From positions 1 through 64,000 of the forward strand of contig NZ_BJXJ01000005.1 of the NCBI RefSeq assembly GCF_007990935.1: a stretch of DNA of 64,000 nt. Direction: 5' to 3'. Source of the DNA: Vibrio sagamiensis NBRC 104589. GTDB taxonomy: Bacteria > Pseudomonadota > Gammaproteobacteria > Enterobacterales > Vibrionaceae. The position numbers were made by a program, and so were the translations under genes. A model generated the notes under the pieces. That model was given only the letters and a program-made list of their open reading frames with translations. It was not told where the DNA came from and did no database searches. Position 1 is the first letter of the stretch. Each line of letters starts with the position of its first letter. Shown here piece after piece: positions 37,879 to 47,171 of the stretch.

Positions 37879-37930
37879 AATATTGCGTAGCAAGTAAGTA
37901 TTTTAACTTACAGATCAAACTGAGTTGTAT

Positions 37931-37955
37931 AAGCAGGCTTGATGCCTGCTTTTTT
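37931..37955 (+). terminator. pgsA operon terminator
   Basis: AAGCAGGC-ttgat-GCCTGCTT followed by a T run, 53 bp after the pgsA stop. The following 280 bp up to the tRNA promoter contain no gene. Confidence 0.9.
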
Positions 37956-38236
37956 ATATTTTTAAAAACGTCATGGGTATATATTCGCCATTAGATGTTT
38001 GGATTAGTTATTAAATGTGACTCAAATCAAGGTTTGCTATGCGAGATGTAACTTTGTGCGCTTTTTTAAAGTCATCTATGGCTTTGTAGCGGTGCAGTGG
38101 GGTTAATTATGCTACATATGAAGATCATCTTTTAAGACAAACAAGGATATTTGAGTCTTTTTGTGTATTGAAACTAATCAATTTAACGCTTTTTGGATGT
38201 TTTATGTTCAAACGCTTTAAAAAAATAAAAATAGTG

Positions 38237-38264
38237 TTGACTCAGTTCTTCGAATCAGTAGAAT
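38237..38264 (+). promoter_or_regulatory. tRNA operon promoter
   Basis: TTGACT, 16-bp spacer, TAGAAT, with A/T-rich sequence upstream resembling an UP element. The tRNA-Cys gene starts about 60 bp downstream of the expected initiation point. Confidence 0.65.
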
Positions 38265-38331
38265 GCATCCCGTACCCAAGAGCAATAAGCTCGAAAGGGT
38301 AAGTAACTAAAGCATCGCTTAGTTACATTGA

Positions 38332-38405
38332 GGCGCCTTGGCAGAGTGGCTATGCAGCGGATTGCAAATCCGTGGACCTCGGTTCGACTCCGGGAGGCGC
38401 CTCCA
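38332..38405 (+). tRNA. tRNA-Cys (GCA)
   Basis: A full cloverleaf: acceptor GGCGCCT with AGGCGCC, anticodon loop ATTGCAAAT giving GCA, T-loop GGTTCGACTCC, discriminator T (U73, the main CysRS identity element) and encoded CCA. First gene of a Cys-Gly-Leu-Gly cluster. Confidence 0.96.
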
Positions 38406-38409
38406 TTTT

Positions 38410-38485
38410 GCGACACTAGCTCAGTTGGTAGAGCGCAACCTTGCCAAGGTTGAGGTCACGAGTTCGAACCTCGTGTGTCGCTCCA
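38410..38485 (+). tRNA. tRNA-Gly (GCC), copy 1
   Basis: Acceptor GCGACAC pairs with GTGTCGC, anticodon loop CTTGCCAAG gives GCC, T-loop AGTTCGAACC, encoded CCA. Sequence is identical to the second copy at 38659. Confidence 0.96.
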
Positions 38486-38561
38486 GATTAAACGATATGG
38501 CTTCGGCGGTATCAGATGGTGTTTTACTTTTCTAGTAAAGGCATCGCAAAGAAATTTGTGT

Positions 38562-38648
38562 GCCCTGGTGGTGGAATTGGTAGACACAAGGGATTTAAAA
38601 TCCCTCGACGTTCGCGTTGTGCCGGTTCAAGTCCGGCCCGGGGCACCA
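38562..38648 (+). tRNA. tRNA-Leu (TAA)
   Basis: An 87-base class II tRNA with a long variable arm. Acceptor GCCCTGG pairs with CCGGGGC, anticodon loop TTTAAAA gives TAA, discriminator A and encoded CCA. Confidence 0.96.
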
Positions 38649-38658
38649 TCTCAAATAT

Positions 38659-38734
38659 GCGACACTAGCTCAGTTGGTAGAGCGCAACCTTGCCAAGGTT
38701 GAGGTCACGAGTTCGAACCTCGTGTGTCGCTCCA
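38659..38734 (+). tRNA. tRNA-Gly (GCC), copy 2
   Basis: Identical to copy 1 over the 76 bases: GCGACAC acceptor, GCC anticodon, encoded CCA. A recent tandem duplication around the Leu gene, or concerted evolution, explains the identity. Confidence 0.96.
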
Positions 38735-38743
38735 GATAAGAAG

Positions 38744-38770
38744 CCCTGACCAATTAGTCAGGGTTTTTTT
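38744..38770 (+). terminator. tRNA operon terminator
   Basis: CCCTGAC-caatta-GTCAGGG followed by seven T. It begins 10 bases after the last tRNA. Confidence 0.93.
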
Positions 38771-39148
38771 CTTTTTTAGCTATCCTAATAAAGAAACTTT
38801 GCTGGTCTTCAAAAGTATTTTTCGTGTTTACCTTATCGTGTGCCTGTTCGTATAGTTCTACCGTAATACTCTATACCTTTCTCGGTAATCCGTTATCCGA
38901 GGTGTGTTTGTTTATGGCTCGACGATCGATGATTTTGTCGCAAAAATAGCCAGAGACGTTGTATATCAAGACTCCAGAGACAATTATTCAAGCGTTTTTA
39001 GTCGACTCTCATCAAGCCGGATAAGTGTTGCCCCAAAGTGCGTTAGATTAAATACTCTACACATATTTGAGGCGTGTGTTTGCCCTACCAAATTCTAATC
39101 CGAGCCTTATGAATTTCGGTGTGAGCTCAAACTAGCCTATAACCCAGA
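38771..39148. other. Gene-free spacer between tRNA cluster and cysS paralogue
   Basis: No gene or recognisable repeat. A 64-codon frame at 38904 has no protein-like features. No duplicated tRNA 3' end (attachment site) was seen. Confidence 0.45.
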
Positions 39149-39176
39149 AATAAGAGGCTATTGCTAACCTCTTATT
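39149..39176 (-). terminator. Probable terminator of the cysS paralogue
   Basis: AATAAGAGG pairs with CCTCTTATT around a 10-base loop, 20 bp past the stop. The T run on the minus strand is short (TTATTTCT), so efficiency is uncertain. Confidence 0.55.
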
Positions 39177-39197
39177 CGGTAAAGCGGGTGATTTTAG

Positions 39198-40571
39198 TTA
39201 AAGTAACTTGGTTACACTCGATTGATTAGCACTATCGTTAACTTGATATCCCAAAGCTCGAATTTGCTCTCGGATTGTATCTGCCTCATCAAATCGCCCC
39301 TGTTGTTTCATACATTGACGTTGCTCAGCAAGCTGCTGAACTTCCTTTGGAATGGTGACCTGTTCGACTTTTTCAAGATCAAGGCCAAATACTTGATCAA
39401 AATAAAGTAGTGTCGCTTTTTTATTGGCAGGCTCTATGGAGCTATCGGTGACCTCCCATAGTAAAGCGAGTGCTTGTGGCGTGTTCAAATCACGGCTGAT
39501 ATGTGCAAGAAATTCAGCTTTGAACTGGTTGTCAACGTGACCACCGTCAGGCATGCCAGTGATTTTTTTTCTTAATCTACGCAGTGCCTTTTGTGCGCCA
39601 TTCAATCCTTCCCAAGTAAAACTGAGCTTACTACGATAGTGACTGGTTAGAGTTAAATAACGATAAGATAGAGGGTCATAACCTTTGTCGATTAGGCTTT
39701 CTAAACGTAGTGTAGAACCCGACTTAGATATTTTCTCATTGTTTATATTTAAGAAGTAACCATGCAACCAAAAGTTTGCTTGTACATGACCGTTTTTCGC
39801 TTGGCATTGTGCAATTTCATTGGTGTGGTGGACAGGGATGTGATCCTCACCACCGATATGTATATCGAAGGTTTCTCCCAAGTACTTTTCTGCCATCGCT
39901 GAACATTCAATATGCCACCCTGGGAAGCCATTTCCCCATGGGCTTGTCCACTCCATTTGCCTTTTCTGTTCGCCAGTGAATTTCCAAAGTGCAAAATCTG
40001 TCGGATGCTTTTTCTCCGCCATATCAACGCGAATGCCAGCTTCTAAACCTTCTTTATCTAATCGCGCAAGCTTGCCGTAGTCGGGTAGTTTGTCTGTATC
40101 AAAATAAATACCGTCACTGGTTCGATAGGTATAGCCTTTAACTTCGAGTGACTGAATAAACGAAATTTGTTCTTGAATATGGTCGGTTGCTCGGCAAATG
40201 ATAGAAGGTTTGAGAATATTGAGCCTTTCGAGATCAGTAAAAAATGCCTTTTCGAAATATGTAGCAATATCCCAAGCTGATTTAGCTTGTTTACGTGCGC
40301 CTTTCTCCATTTTGTCTTCTCCAGTGTCACCGTCTGACACCAGATGCCCAACATCGGTTATGTTCATGACATGATTAACATGATATTCATTGAGCTGTAG
40401 TACGCGTTTTAGAAGGTCAACGAACAAGTAGGTACGCAGGTTACCGACATGTGCATAGTCATAAACGGTTGGGCCACATGCATAGAGGCCAACCTCACGA
40501 GGTTTAATCGTATAAAACGGGCTAAGTGTTCTATCAAGGGTATTAAAGAGCTGGAGTGTAGCTTTATTCAT
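39198..40571 (-). CDS. cysS: Cysteinyl-tRNA synthetase, divergent type
   Basis: A 457-residue class I CysRS that charges tRNA-Cys in the cytoplasm. The HIGH-type signature is HVGN (41-44) after CGPTVYDYA, with Cys32 as zinc ligand; the other ligands are Cys223 (GWHIECSAM) and the His/Glu in HHTNEIAQ (248-255). KMSKS appears as KISKS (280-284). It differs strongly from the E. coli-type enzyme, for example an insertion [19 protein letters not shown] (residues 70-88) and [13 protein letters not shown] in place of GGSDLMFPHHENE. I infer a second, horizontally acquired CysRS; the housekeeping copy is probably elsewhere. AAGGA precedes the ATG. It is preceded by a Cys-rich leader peptide and an attenuator-like terminator, and ends 464 bp from the tRNA cluster. 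Confidence 0.92.
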   Translation of the reverse strand: MNKATLQLFNTLDRTLSPFYTIKPREVGLYACGPTVYDYAHVGNLRTYLFVDLLKRVLQLNEYHVNHVMNITDVGHLVSDGDTGEDKMEKGARKQAKSAWDIATYFEKAFFTDLERLNILKPSIICRATDHIQEQISFIQSLEVKGYTYRTSDGIYFDTDKLPDYGKLARLDKEGLEAGIRVDMAEKKHPTDFALWKFTGEQKRQMEWTSPWGNGFPGWHIECSAMAEKYLGETFDIHIGGEDHIPVHHTNEIAQCQAKNGHVQANFWLHGYFLNINNEKISKSGSTLRLESLIDKGYDPLSYRYLTLTSHYRSKLSFTWEGLNGAQKALRRLRKKITGMPDGGHVDNQFKAEFLAHISRDLNTPQALALLWEVTDSSIEPANKKATLLYFDQVFGLDLEKVEQVTIPKEVQQLAEQRQCMKQQGRFDEADTIREQIRALGYQVNDSANQSSVTKLL

Positions 40572-40592
40572 AAATCATATCCTTATAAATAC

Positions 40593-40623
40593 AAAAAGGC
40601 CGTGGATGAAAACATCAACGGCC
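40593..40623 (-). terminator. Attenuator terminator upstream of cysS
   Basis: On the minus strand GGCCGTTGATG-tttt-CATCCACGGCC (11-bp stem with one internal mismatch) is followed by TTTTTGT. It sits between the Cys leader peptide and the cysS start, so most transcripts would end here unless it is prevented from folding. Its 5' arm GGCCGT can alternatively pair with ACGGCC at 40675-40670 inside the leader-peptide gene. Confidence 0.85.
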
Positions 40624-40646
40624 TAGGAAAGAGTGCGATAGGTTTG

Positions 40647-40733
40647 CTATATAATAGGTACACTAAAGCGGCCGTAAATGAGGTATTTACAGCAGCAACA
40701 TAGAATTTGAGTGGAAGTAGTTATCAGCGTCAT
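40647..40733 (-). CDS. Cys-tetrad leader peptide of the cysS attenuator
   Basis: A 28-codon frame, missed by length cut-offs: MTLITTSTQIL, then four consecutive Cys codons (TGT TGC TGC TGT, residues 12-15, bases 40700-40689), then KYLIYGRFSVPII and TAG. A weak AAGAA ribosome site lies just before the ATG. It ends 23 bases before the terminator stem. Segment GTAAAT (40690-40685) can pair with ATTTAC (40679-40674), and the overlapping ACGGCC (40675-40670) can pair with the terminator's 5' arm. This is the 1:2 / 2:3 / 3:4 logic of amino-acid operon attenuators, with Cys as the sensed amino acid. Translation of the peptide is inferred. Confidence 0.78.
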   Translation of the reverse strand: MTLITTSTQILCCCCKYLIYGRFSVPII

Positions 40734-41195
40734 TTTCTTAAAATAAAATAGATAATTAACAAAAGCAATACATTTATTCGATGACTATGTTGAGCGTCAT
40801 CGTTGGTAGTAATGGACGTCACCCGTACTATCAAAACGGGGGCATTAAACTTAGTTACTTCCCATATCATTAGTTGTCCATGAATTGCTAATTTAGATGA
40901 AGCTATAATTCATTTCTGTCCAAAAATTTGCCGATGGGGTATGAAACACAAAATGTGCTCACTAGGCGATTATATCTTACGTTTCGTTTGATTTTTTGCC
41001 TCAGATATCATCAAGCTGGCAAGTGTTGCCATTAACGACAGAGACTTTGGTAAAACGAGTCGTGGATACCGAGTGTGTACTTCGAAGAACAGGAAATCAG
41101 ATTAATTGGAGGTGATTTGAATATATGTTGTCACAGCAAAAGCATTTGAAATTTTGCAGTATTGTGAACAAAATCGGTGATGATTGTTGAAAATA
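40734..41195. other. Divergent upstream region of cysS and the norspermidine operon, first part
   Basis: No gene. It must hold the leftward promoter for the cysS leader, but no strong -35/-10 pair stands out. A TTG-initiated ten-codon frame with a good GGAGG site at 41108-41112 and two adjacent Cys codons occurs on the plus strand at 41117; significance unknown. Confidence 0.4.
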
Positions 41196-41238
41196 GATTG
41201 CACGACAAATTTATTTCATGATAAATTCGCGCGCAATC
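41196..41238 (+). other. Long imperfect hairpin upstream of the norspermidine operon
   Basis: GATTGC (41196-41201) pairs with GCAATC (41233-41238) and, inside, AATTTAT (41208-41214) pairs with ATAAATT (41221-41227) around a six-base loop. No T run follows, so it is not an obvious terminator. Confidence 0.55.
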
Positions 41239-41666
41239 TCGGAGCGTATATTTATTTACGTTAATGAACCATTCATAAAATTCTCTGGGGGATACGCGTA
41301 AATGCTAGTAACCAATAAAAATAAGGTTAAAAGTATCATTACGTAGGGTAGGTATTGGCATCATCATGAGCCAATAGACGGGATACTAGTGCGGCCAATG
41401 GCGGCATGTTAATGGGAAACCCAACATTGAAATCTTTTAACATACATACACAACACAGCCTCATACTTCCTAAATGCCCAGTACAACAAACTGGATGCAT
41501 CACTGAACCTTGAATATTTCTCAGGATAAAAATCTTCTCGTCAAATGAATTAAAATAATACTTTTATATTTTATTTTGGTGACGACTTATATCTTCATAT
41601 CCTGCCATTCGTTTTTATTTAATTGAACAGCAGGTAAAGGAATTCTTTATTCAAGGATTATCAAAT
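41239..41666. other. Leader region of the norspermidine operon
   Basis: No gene. A hairpin TATTGGC (41353-41359) with GCCAATA (41370-41376) is present. An AAAGGA/AAGGA-rich ribosome site region lies just before the start at 41667. Confidence 0.4.
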
Positions 41667-44543
41667 ATGAGTATCGCCTTTGAAGTCGATAATACTATCA
41701 CAACTTGTTTTTCTGCTCAGGTCCCTACTTTAGAAGGAACTTATGACTTAACTGCTGACCAAGTATTAATTGATCAAGCTGAACATGAATCAGCGGTCCG
41801 TTCTTACCCTCGGCGACTTCCTATTGCTATTGCACAAGCCAATGGATGCATTGTTGAAGACACACGAGGTCAACTTTTCCTCGATTGTTTGGCGGGGGCA
41901 GGCACATTGGCATTGGGATATAACCATCCAGAAATTAATCAAGCACTCAAAGAGCAACTGGACTCTGGCTTACCGTACCAGACTTTGGATATCGCAACGG
42001 CAGCAAAAACGCACTTTATCCATATGGTTAAAAACTTTTTACCCCCTGAATTGAGTGACGATTGTGTGATTCAATTTTGTGGCCCGTCAGGAGCCGATGC
42101 CGTTGAAGCTGCAATAAAATTGGCGAAGCAAACGACCGGACGCAATACTATGTTGGCGTTTCGTGGGGCTTATCATGGAATGACCAACGGTACGATGGGT
42201 ATGATGGGTAACCTCGATACCAAAGCGCGCCGAACGGGGTTAATGTCAGATGTTCATTTTATGCCGTTTCCCTACAGTTTACGTTGCCCCTTTGGCCTAG
42301 GTGGTGATGAAGGAGCTAAAGCAAGCATACGTTATATTGAACGGTTATTGAATGACGATGAAGCGGGTATCATGAAACCTGCTGCGATGATCGTAGAGCC
42401 CATACAAGGTGAAGGTGGTGTGATTCCTGCTCCCGCATTTTGGCTGCGTGAAATCCGTCGAATCTGTGATGAACACGATATGTTACTCATCTTCGATGAA
42501 ATTCAGTGTGGAGTTGGGAAGTCTGGTTACCATTTTGCGTTTGAAGAAGCGGGTATTGTTCCTGATATTCTGTGTTTATCAAAGGCGATTGGTGGTGGTT
42601 TGCCCATGTCACTTTTGGTTATTAATAAACAGCATGATACTTGGAAGCCCGGAGAGCACACGGGGACATTCCGTGGCAATCAGTTGGCTATGGTCTCCGG
42701 TGCTAAAGCATTAGAAATTATTCAGCGTGATAATCTAGTTGAGCATGCGAACGTTGCTGGTCAATACTTACGCTTTGGCTTAGAAAGTATACAAAAGCGA
42801 GTAAATTGCATTGCCGATGTACGCGGTAAAGGCTTGATGCTAGGGGTTGAAATAAAAAAACCAAATGGTGAAGTCAACAAATTTGATGAACCTCTTGCCG
42901 ATGGTCAGCTGACTCTTGATATTCAGCGAGCAGCCCTTGAACGTGGTTTAATTGTAGAGAAGGGTGGACGAGAAGGTGCTGTGATTCGCTTTTTACCTCC
43001 ACTGATTATTTCTTTTGAGCAAATCGATTTTGCTCTTCGAGTCTTTGAAGAGGCAATCCTTGCTGCTGGTGGATCTCATGTTGAAACCTCTCCTCAACAA
43101 GAGTGGAAAAAGCACTTTATTCAAACAGGGAAGCTTGGCAGCACTGAATTTGTCTCTGCGATAAATCATACAACGGCAGCCATGAAGTCGGTATTTGAAC
43201 AAGTCAATACGCCTTATTCTGGCCTGGACCCTAAGCAACTTGAAACAGCAATCAATGCTGTGGATCTTGATAGTAAATACACCTCGCTTGCTTCGGTGAT
43301 TGATGAAACGATCGATCTGGTTGCTACAAACGCTATTTTTACCCAGCACCCAGATTGTATTGCACATTTACATACCCCACCTTTGCTCTCCGCCGTTGCA
43401 GCTGAAACGATGATTGCAGCTTTAAATCAATCGATGGACTCTTGGGACCAAGCTTCTTCTGCCACTTATGTAGAGCAGAAAGTGATCAACTGGTTATGCG
43501 ATAAGTATCGACTCGGCAATTATGCGGACGGTACTTTCACTAGCGGTGGCACTCAAAGTAATCAAATTGGTTTGATGCTTGCGAGAGACTGGATTGCAGA
43601 AAAACTGAGCAACCATTCAGTATCTCAGATGGGCTTGCCTGACTATGCCGATAAACTGCGAATTGTCTGTTCAGCAAAGGCACACTTCACTGTACAAAAA
43701 TCGGCGTCATGGATGGGACTTGGTAAACAAGCGGTGATGACGGTGGAAGCCAATGCTGATGGTACCATGGACACCGCTCAATTAGATGAAGTTCTAATAC
43801 GAGCAAAAGAGCAAGGATTAATCCCATTTGCGATTGTTGGAACGGCAGGGACGACAGATCATGGTGCCATCGATGATCTGGATTTTATAGCTGATATAGC
43901 AACTAAGCACGAAATGTGGATGCATGTCGATGGTGCCTATGGTGGGGCGTTGATTTTTAGCCAATATAAATCACGTTTAAAAGGGATTGAACGAGCGCAT
44001 TCTATCAGTGTCGATTTCCACAAATTGTTCTATCAAACCATCAGTTGCAGTGCTGTATTGGTCAGTAATAAAGCCCACTTTAAGTATTTACTCCATCATG
44101 CTGATTATTTGAATCGCGAGCATGACAAACTCCCCAATTTAGTCGATAAATCTATTGCAACAACCAAACGATTTGATGCGTTAAAAGTCTTTATGACAAT
44201 GCAAAATATTGGTCCGCAAATACTTGGTGATATGTACGATCATTTGTTGATGCAAACAAAAGAAGTCGCAGAGATGATTCGTGACCATGCAGACTTTGAA
44301 TTATTGGCAGAACCTTCATTATCTACAGTGTTATTCCGAGCAACACATGGTGATAATAATCTCGATGATTTAAATAAAACAATACGTTTGCAAGCCCTCA
44401 CACGCGGTATTGCTGTACTTGGTGAAACCATTGTAGAGGGTAAAACCACACTCAAATTGACGATTTTAAACCCCTGTTTAACTTCAGATGACTTTGAATC
44501 TTTAATCCATAAAATAAATATACTGGCTTCAGAGCTAGTTTAA
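41667..44543 (+). CDS. Diaminobutyrate aminotransferase - diaminobutyrate decarboxylase fusion
   Basis: A 958-residue bifunctional PLP enzyme. The N-terminal class III aminotransferase (about 1-465) makes L-2,4-diaminobutyrate from aspartate semialdehyde; its PLP lysine is in LSKAIGGG (about 305). The C-terminal group II decarboxylase (about 480-958) converts it to 1,3-diaminopropane; its PLP lysine is in VDFHKLFYQ (about 785). The fusion is characteristic of Vibrionaceae. It supplies diaminopropane to the carboxynorspermidine enzymes encoded directly downstream (18 bp gap). Norspermidine is the major polyamine of vibrios and affects biofilm formation through NspS/MbaA. Confidence 0.93.
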   Translation: MSIAFEVDNTITTCFSAQVPTLEGTYDLTADQVLIDQAEHESAVRSYPRRLPIAIAQANGCIVEDTRGQLFLDCLAGAGTLALGYNHPEINQALKEQLDSGLPYQTLDIATAAKTHFIHMVKNFLPPELSDDCVIQFCGPSGADAVEAAIKLAKQTTGRNTMLAFRGAYHGMTNGTMGMMGNLDTKARRTGLMSDVHFMPFPYSLRCPFGLGGDEGAKASIRYIERLLNDDEAGIMKPAAMIVEPIQGEGGVIPAPAFWLREIRRICDEHDMLLIFDEIQCGVGKSGYHFAFEEAGIVPDILCLSKAIGGGLPMSLLVINKQHDTWKPGEHTGTFRGNQLAMVSGAKALEIIQRDNLVEHANVAGQYLRFGLESIQKRVNCIADVRGKGLMLGVEIKKPNGEVNKFDEPLADGQLTLDIQRAALERGLIVEKGGREGAVIRFLPPLIISFEQIDFALRVFEEAILAAGGSHVETSPQQEWKKHFIQTGKLGSTEFVSAINHTTAAMKSVFEQVNTPYSGLDPKQLETAINAVDLDSKYTSLASVIDETIDLVATNAIFTQHPDCIAHLHTPPLLSAVAAETMIAALNQSMDSWDQASSATYVEQKVINWLCDKYRLGNYADGTFTSGGTQSNQIGLMLARDWIAEKLSNHSVSQMGLPDYADKLRIVCSAKAHFTVQKSASWMGLGKQAVMTVEANADGTMDTAQLDEVLIRAKEQGLIPFAIVGTAGTTDHGAIDDLDFIADIATKHEMWMHVDGAYGGALIFSQYKSRLKGIERAHSISVDFHKLFYQTISCSAVLVSNKAHFKYLLHHADYLNREHDKLPNLVDKSIATTKRFDALKVFMTMQNIGPQILGDMYDHLLMQTKEVAEMIRDHADFELLAEPSLSTVLFRATHGDNNLDDLNKTIRLQALTRGIAVLGETIVEGKTTLKLTILNPCLTSDDFESLIHKINILASELV

Positions 44544-44561
44544 TAAAGGTAATAGAAAACT

Positions 44562-45806
44562 ATGGCAGTTCTTCAGATTGGTGCCGGCGGTGTTGGCTGG
44601 GTTGTTGCGCATAAAGCCGCACAAAATAATGATGTTCTGGGAGATATCACCATTGCGTCACGCACGATTAGTAAATGCGAAAAGATCATCGAGTCCATTC
44701 AGAAAAAAAATAACCTGAAAGATTCAGCCAAAAAGCTAGAAGCACGTACAGTCAATGCTGACGATATCGATTCTCTGGTTGCTCTTATTGAAGAGGTAAA
44801 ACCAGAGCTTGTGATTAATGCAGGTCCTCCTTGGGTTAATATGCCTATCATGGAAGCATGCTACCGAGCCAAAGTATCGTATCTTGATACGTCTGTTGCA
44901 GTGGATCTTTGTTCGGAAGGGCAGCAAGTTCCTGAAGCATACGATTGGCAGTGGGGATACCGTGAAAAATTTGAAGAAGCGGGTATTACTGGCATTTTAG
45001 GTGCAGGCTTCGATCCAGGTGTTGTGTCTGTATTTGCGGCTTATGCAGTGAAGCACCTTTTTGATGAGATTGATACGATTGATGTTATGGACGTCAATGC
45101 CGGTGATCACGGTAAGAAGTTTGCAACGAATTTTGATCCAGAAACTAACATGCTAGAGATCCAAGGCGACTCTTTCTATTGGGAAAACGCTGAATGGAAA
45201 CAAGTGCCTTGTCACTCTCGCATGCTTGAATTTGATTTCCCAAATTGTGGATCACATAAAGTATATTCAATGGCGCATGATGAAGTTCGTTCAATGAAAG
45301 AATTCATCCCAGCAAAACGCATTGAATTCTGGATGGGATTCGGTGACCGTTACCTAAACTACTTCAACGTGATGCGTGATATTGGCCTATTGAGCCCTGA
45401 GCCATTGACGTTGCACGATGGCACGGTTGTGCAACCTTTGCACGTTCTTAAAGCAATGCTGCCTGATCCAACCTCACTGGCTCCAGGTTATACCGGACTT
45501 ACTTGTATTGGTACTTGGGTCCAAGGTAAGAAAGATGGCAAAGAACGCAGTGTATTTATCTACAATAATGCAGACCATGAAGTGGCTTATGAAGATGTTG
45601 AGCATCAAGCGATCTCTTACACAACAGGTGTCCCGGCAATTACTGCAGCGCTGCAGTTCTTCCGTGGTCAATGGGCCGATAAAGGTGTGTTCAATATGGA
45701 ACAGCTGGACCCTGATCCGTTCTTAGAAACGATGCCTAGCATTGGCCTAGATTGGCACGTTCAAGAACTAGAGCCAGGCCAGCCAGTGATCCACAAGCTG
45801 AAATAA
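44562..45806 (+). CDS. Carboxynorspermidine synthase
   Basis: A 414-residue enzyme of the saccharopine dehydrogenase fold. The N-terminal Rossmann motif is VLQIGAGGVGWVVAHKAA, and AGPPWVNMPIMEACYRAKVSYLDT follows at the dinucleotide/substrate boundary. It reductively condenses diaminopropane with aspartate semialdehyde to carboxynorspermidine using NADPH. It lies between the diaminobutyrate fusion and nspC. A hairpin GAGCCGA/TCGGCTC (45848-45871) follows in the 115-bp gap before nspC and may tune expression. Confidence 0.92.
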   Translation: MAVLQIGAGGVGWVVAHKAAQNNDVLGDITIASRTISKCEKIIESIQKKNNLKDSAKKLEARTVNADDIDSLVALIEEVKPELVINAGPPWVNMPIMEACYRAKVSYLDTSVAVDLCSEGQQVPEAYDWQWGYREKFEEAGITGILGAGFDPGVVSVFAAYAVKHLFDEIDTIDVMDVNAGDHGKKFATNFDPETNMLEIQGDSFYWENAEWKQVPCHSRMLEFDFPNCGSHKVYSMAHDEVRSMKEFIPAKRIEFWMGFGDRYLNYFNVMRDIGLLSPEPLTLHDGTVVQPLHVLKAMLPDPTSLAPGYTGLTCIGTWVQGKKDGKERSVFIYNNADHEVAYEDVEHQAISYTTGVPAITAALQFFRGQWADKGVFNMEQLDPDPFLETMPSIGLDWHVQELEPGQPVIHKLK

Positions 45807-45921
45807 TGCACTTATTTCCCAGTGCTGTAATGTGACTTGGGAAGGATGAGCCGATGCCTATGCGTCGGCTCTGTTCGATTTATCATGCTGAAGAAGTATC
45901 GCCTGTATATAGGGTAGTAAC

Positions 45922-47055
45922 ATGCAAACCAATCATTTAAAAACCCCATTCTTTATGATCAATGAAGATAAACTCATTGAGAACTTAGAGAAAGCAAAAC
46001 AACTCAAAGAAATCTCAGGTGTGAAACTGGTCTTGGCACTAAAATGTTTTTCGACTTGGGGAGTATTCGACATCATTAAGCCCTATTTGGATGGCACTAC
46101 CAGCTCCGGCCCTTTTGAAGTGAAGCTAGGTTACGAGACATTTGGTGGTGAAACGCATGCGTATAGTGTGGGTTATAGTGAAGATGATGTTCGAGAAGTT
46201 GCTGATATTTGTGACAAAATGATTTTCAACTCGCAATCACAGTTAGCGGCTTACCGTCATATCGTGGAGGACAAAGCGTCTATCGGCCTTCGTCTGAACC
46301 CAGGTGTGAGCTATGCAGGTCAAGATCTTGCGAATCCTGCACGTCAATTTTCTCGCCTTGGTGTACAAGCGGATCACATTAATCCTGACGTGTTTGAAAG
46401 TATTGATGGCGTTATGTTCCATATGAACTGCGAAAACAAAAACGTAGATGCATTTATTGGCTTGCTTGATGCGATTTCTGAACAGTTTGGTGAACATCTT
46501 AACAAGCTTGACTGGGTCAGCATGGGAGGAGGGGTTTTCTTCACATGGCCCGGTTACGATATCGAAAAACTTGGATTGGCACTGAAAGCATTCTCTGAAA
46601 AACATGGTGTACAAATGTACCTTGAACCAGGGGAGGCGATCATCACTAAAACCACGGATCTTGTGGTGACCGTCGTCGACATTGTGGAGAATGTGAAGAA
46701 AACGGCCATCGTTGACTCTGCAACAGAAGCTCATCGTCTGGACACGCTGATTTATAACGAACCGGCTTCCATTCTAGAGGCTTCCGAAAAGGGTGAACAT
46801 GAATACGTTATTGGCTCTTGTTCTTGCCTAGCGGGTGACCAATTTTGTGTGACAAATTTCGAACAACCACTGGAAATCGGTCAGCGCCTGCATATTCTAG
46901 ACAGCGCTGGCTATACCATGGTTAAACTAAATTGGTTTAATGGCTTGCGCATGCCATCTGTGTATTGCCAGCGTGCGAATGGTGAAATACAGAAGATCAA
47001 TGAATTTGATTACAGTGACTTCAAACGTTCGCTTTCTCAATGGTCAGTAGCATAG
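45922..47055 (+). CDS. nspC: Carboxynorspermidine decarboxylase
   Basis: A 377-residue fold-type III PLP decarboxylase related to diaminopimelate decarboxylase. The PLP lysine is Lys41 in LALKCFSTW; the glycine-rich [13 protein letters not shown] and the active-site [11 protein letters not shown] (Cys/Asp) are visible. It produces norspermidine (or spermidine from carboxyspermidine) in the cytoplasm. Third gene of the pathway; a terminator follows. Confidence 0.94.
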   Translation: MQTNHLKTPFFMINEDKLIENLEKAKQLKEISGVKLVLALKCFSTWGVFDIIKPYLDGTTSSGPFEVKLGYETFGGETHAYSVGYSEDDVREVADICDKMIFNSQSQLAAYRHIVEDKASIGLRLNPGVSYAGQDLANPARQFSRLGVQADHINPDVFESIDGVMFHMNCENKNVDAFIGLLDAISEQFGEHLNKLDWVSMGGGVFFTWPGYDIEKLGLALKAFSEKHGVQMYLEPGEAIITKTTDLVVTVVDIVENVKKTAIVDSATEAHRLDTLIYNEPASILEASEKGEHEYVIGSCSCLAGDQFCVTNFEQPLEIGQRLHILDSAGYTMVKLNWFNGLRMPSVYCQRANGEIQKINEFDYSDFKRSLSQWSVA

Positions 47056-47115
47056 TGGAGAAAAAGCAAAATCTGATAAACGCTATGATTTGTAAAATGC
47101 ATACGGTTATTCTCC

Positions 47116-47140
47116 AAAGAGCAGTTACAAGCTGCTCTTT
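47116..47140. terminator. Terminator between nspC and the ACT protein gene
   Basis: AAAGAGCAG-ttacaag-CTGCTCTTT; A and T runs on both arms make it usable for both convergent genes. Confidence 0.8.
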
Positions 47141-47171
47141 ATAGGTAGGTATGATTAAAATCACAGAGTGT

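Noticed and set aside
38338..38702. Two ORFs across the tRNA cluster
   Set aside because: They are chance frames through tRNA genes.
38771..39197. Integrated island at the tRNA cluster with attachment repeat
   Set aside because: No integrase gene and no duplicated tRNA 3' end between the tRNA genes and cysS.
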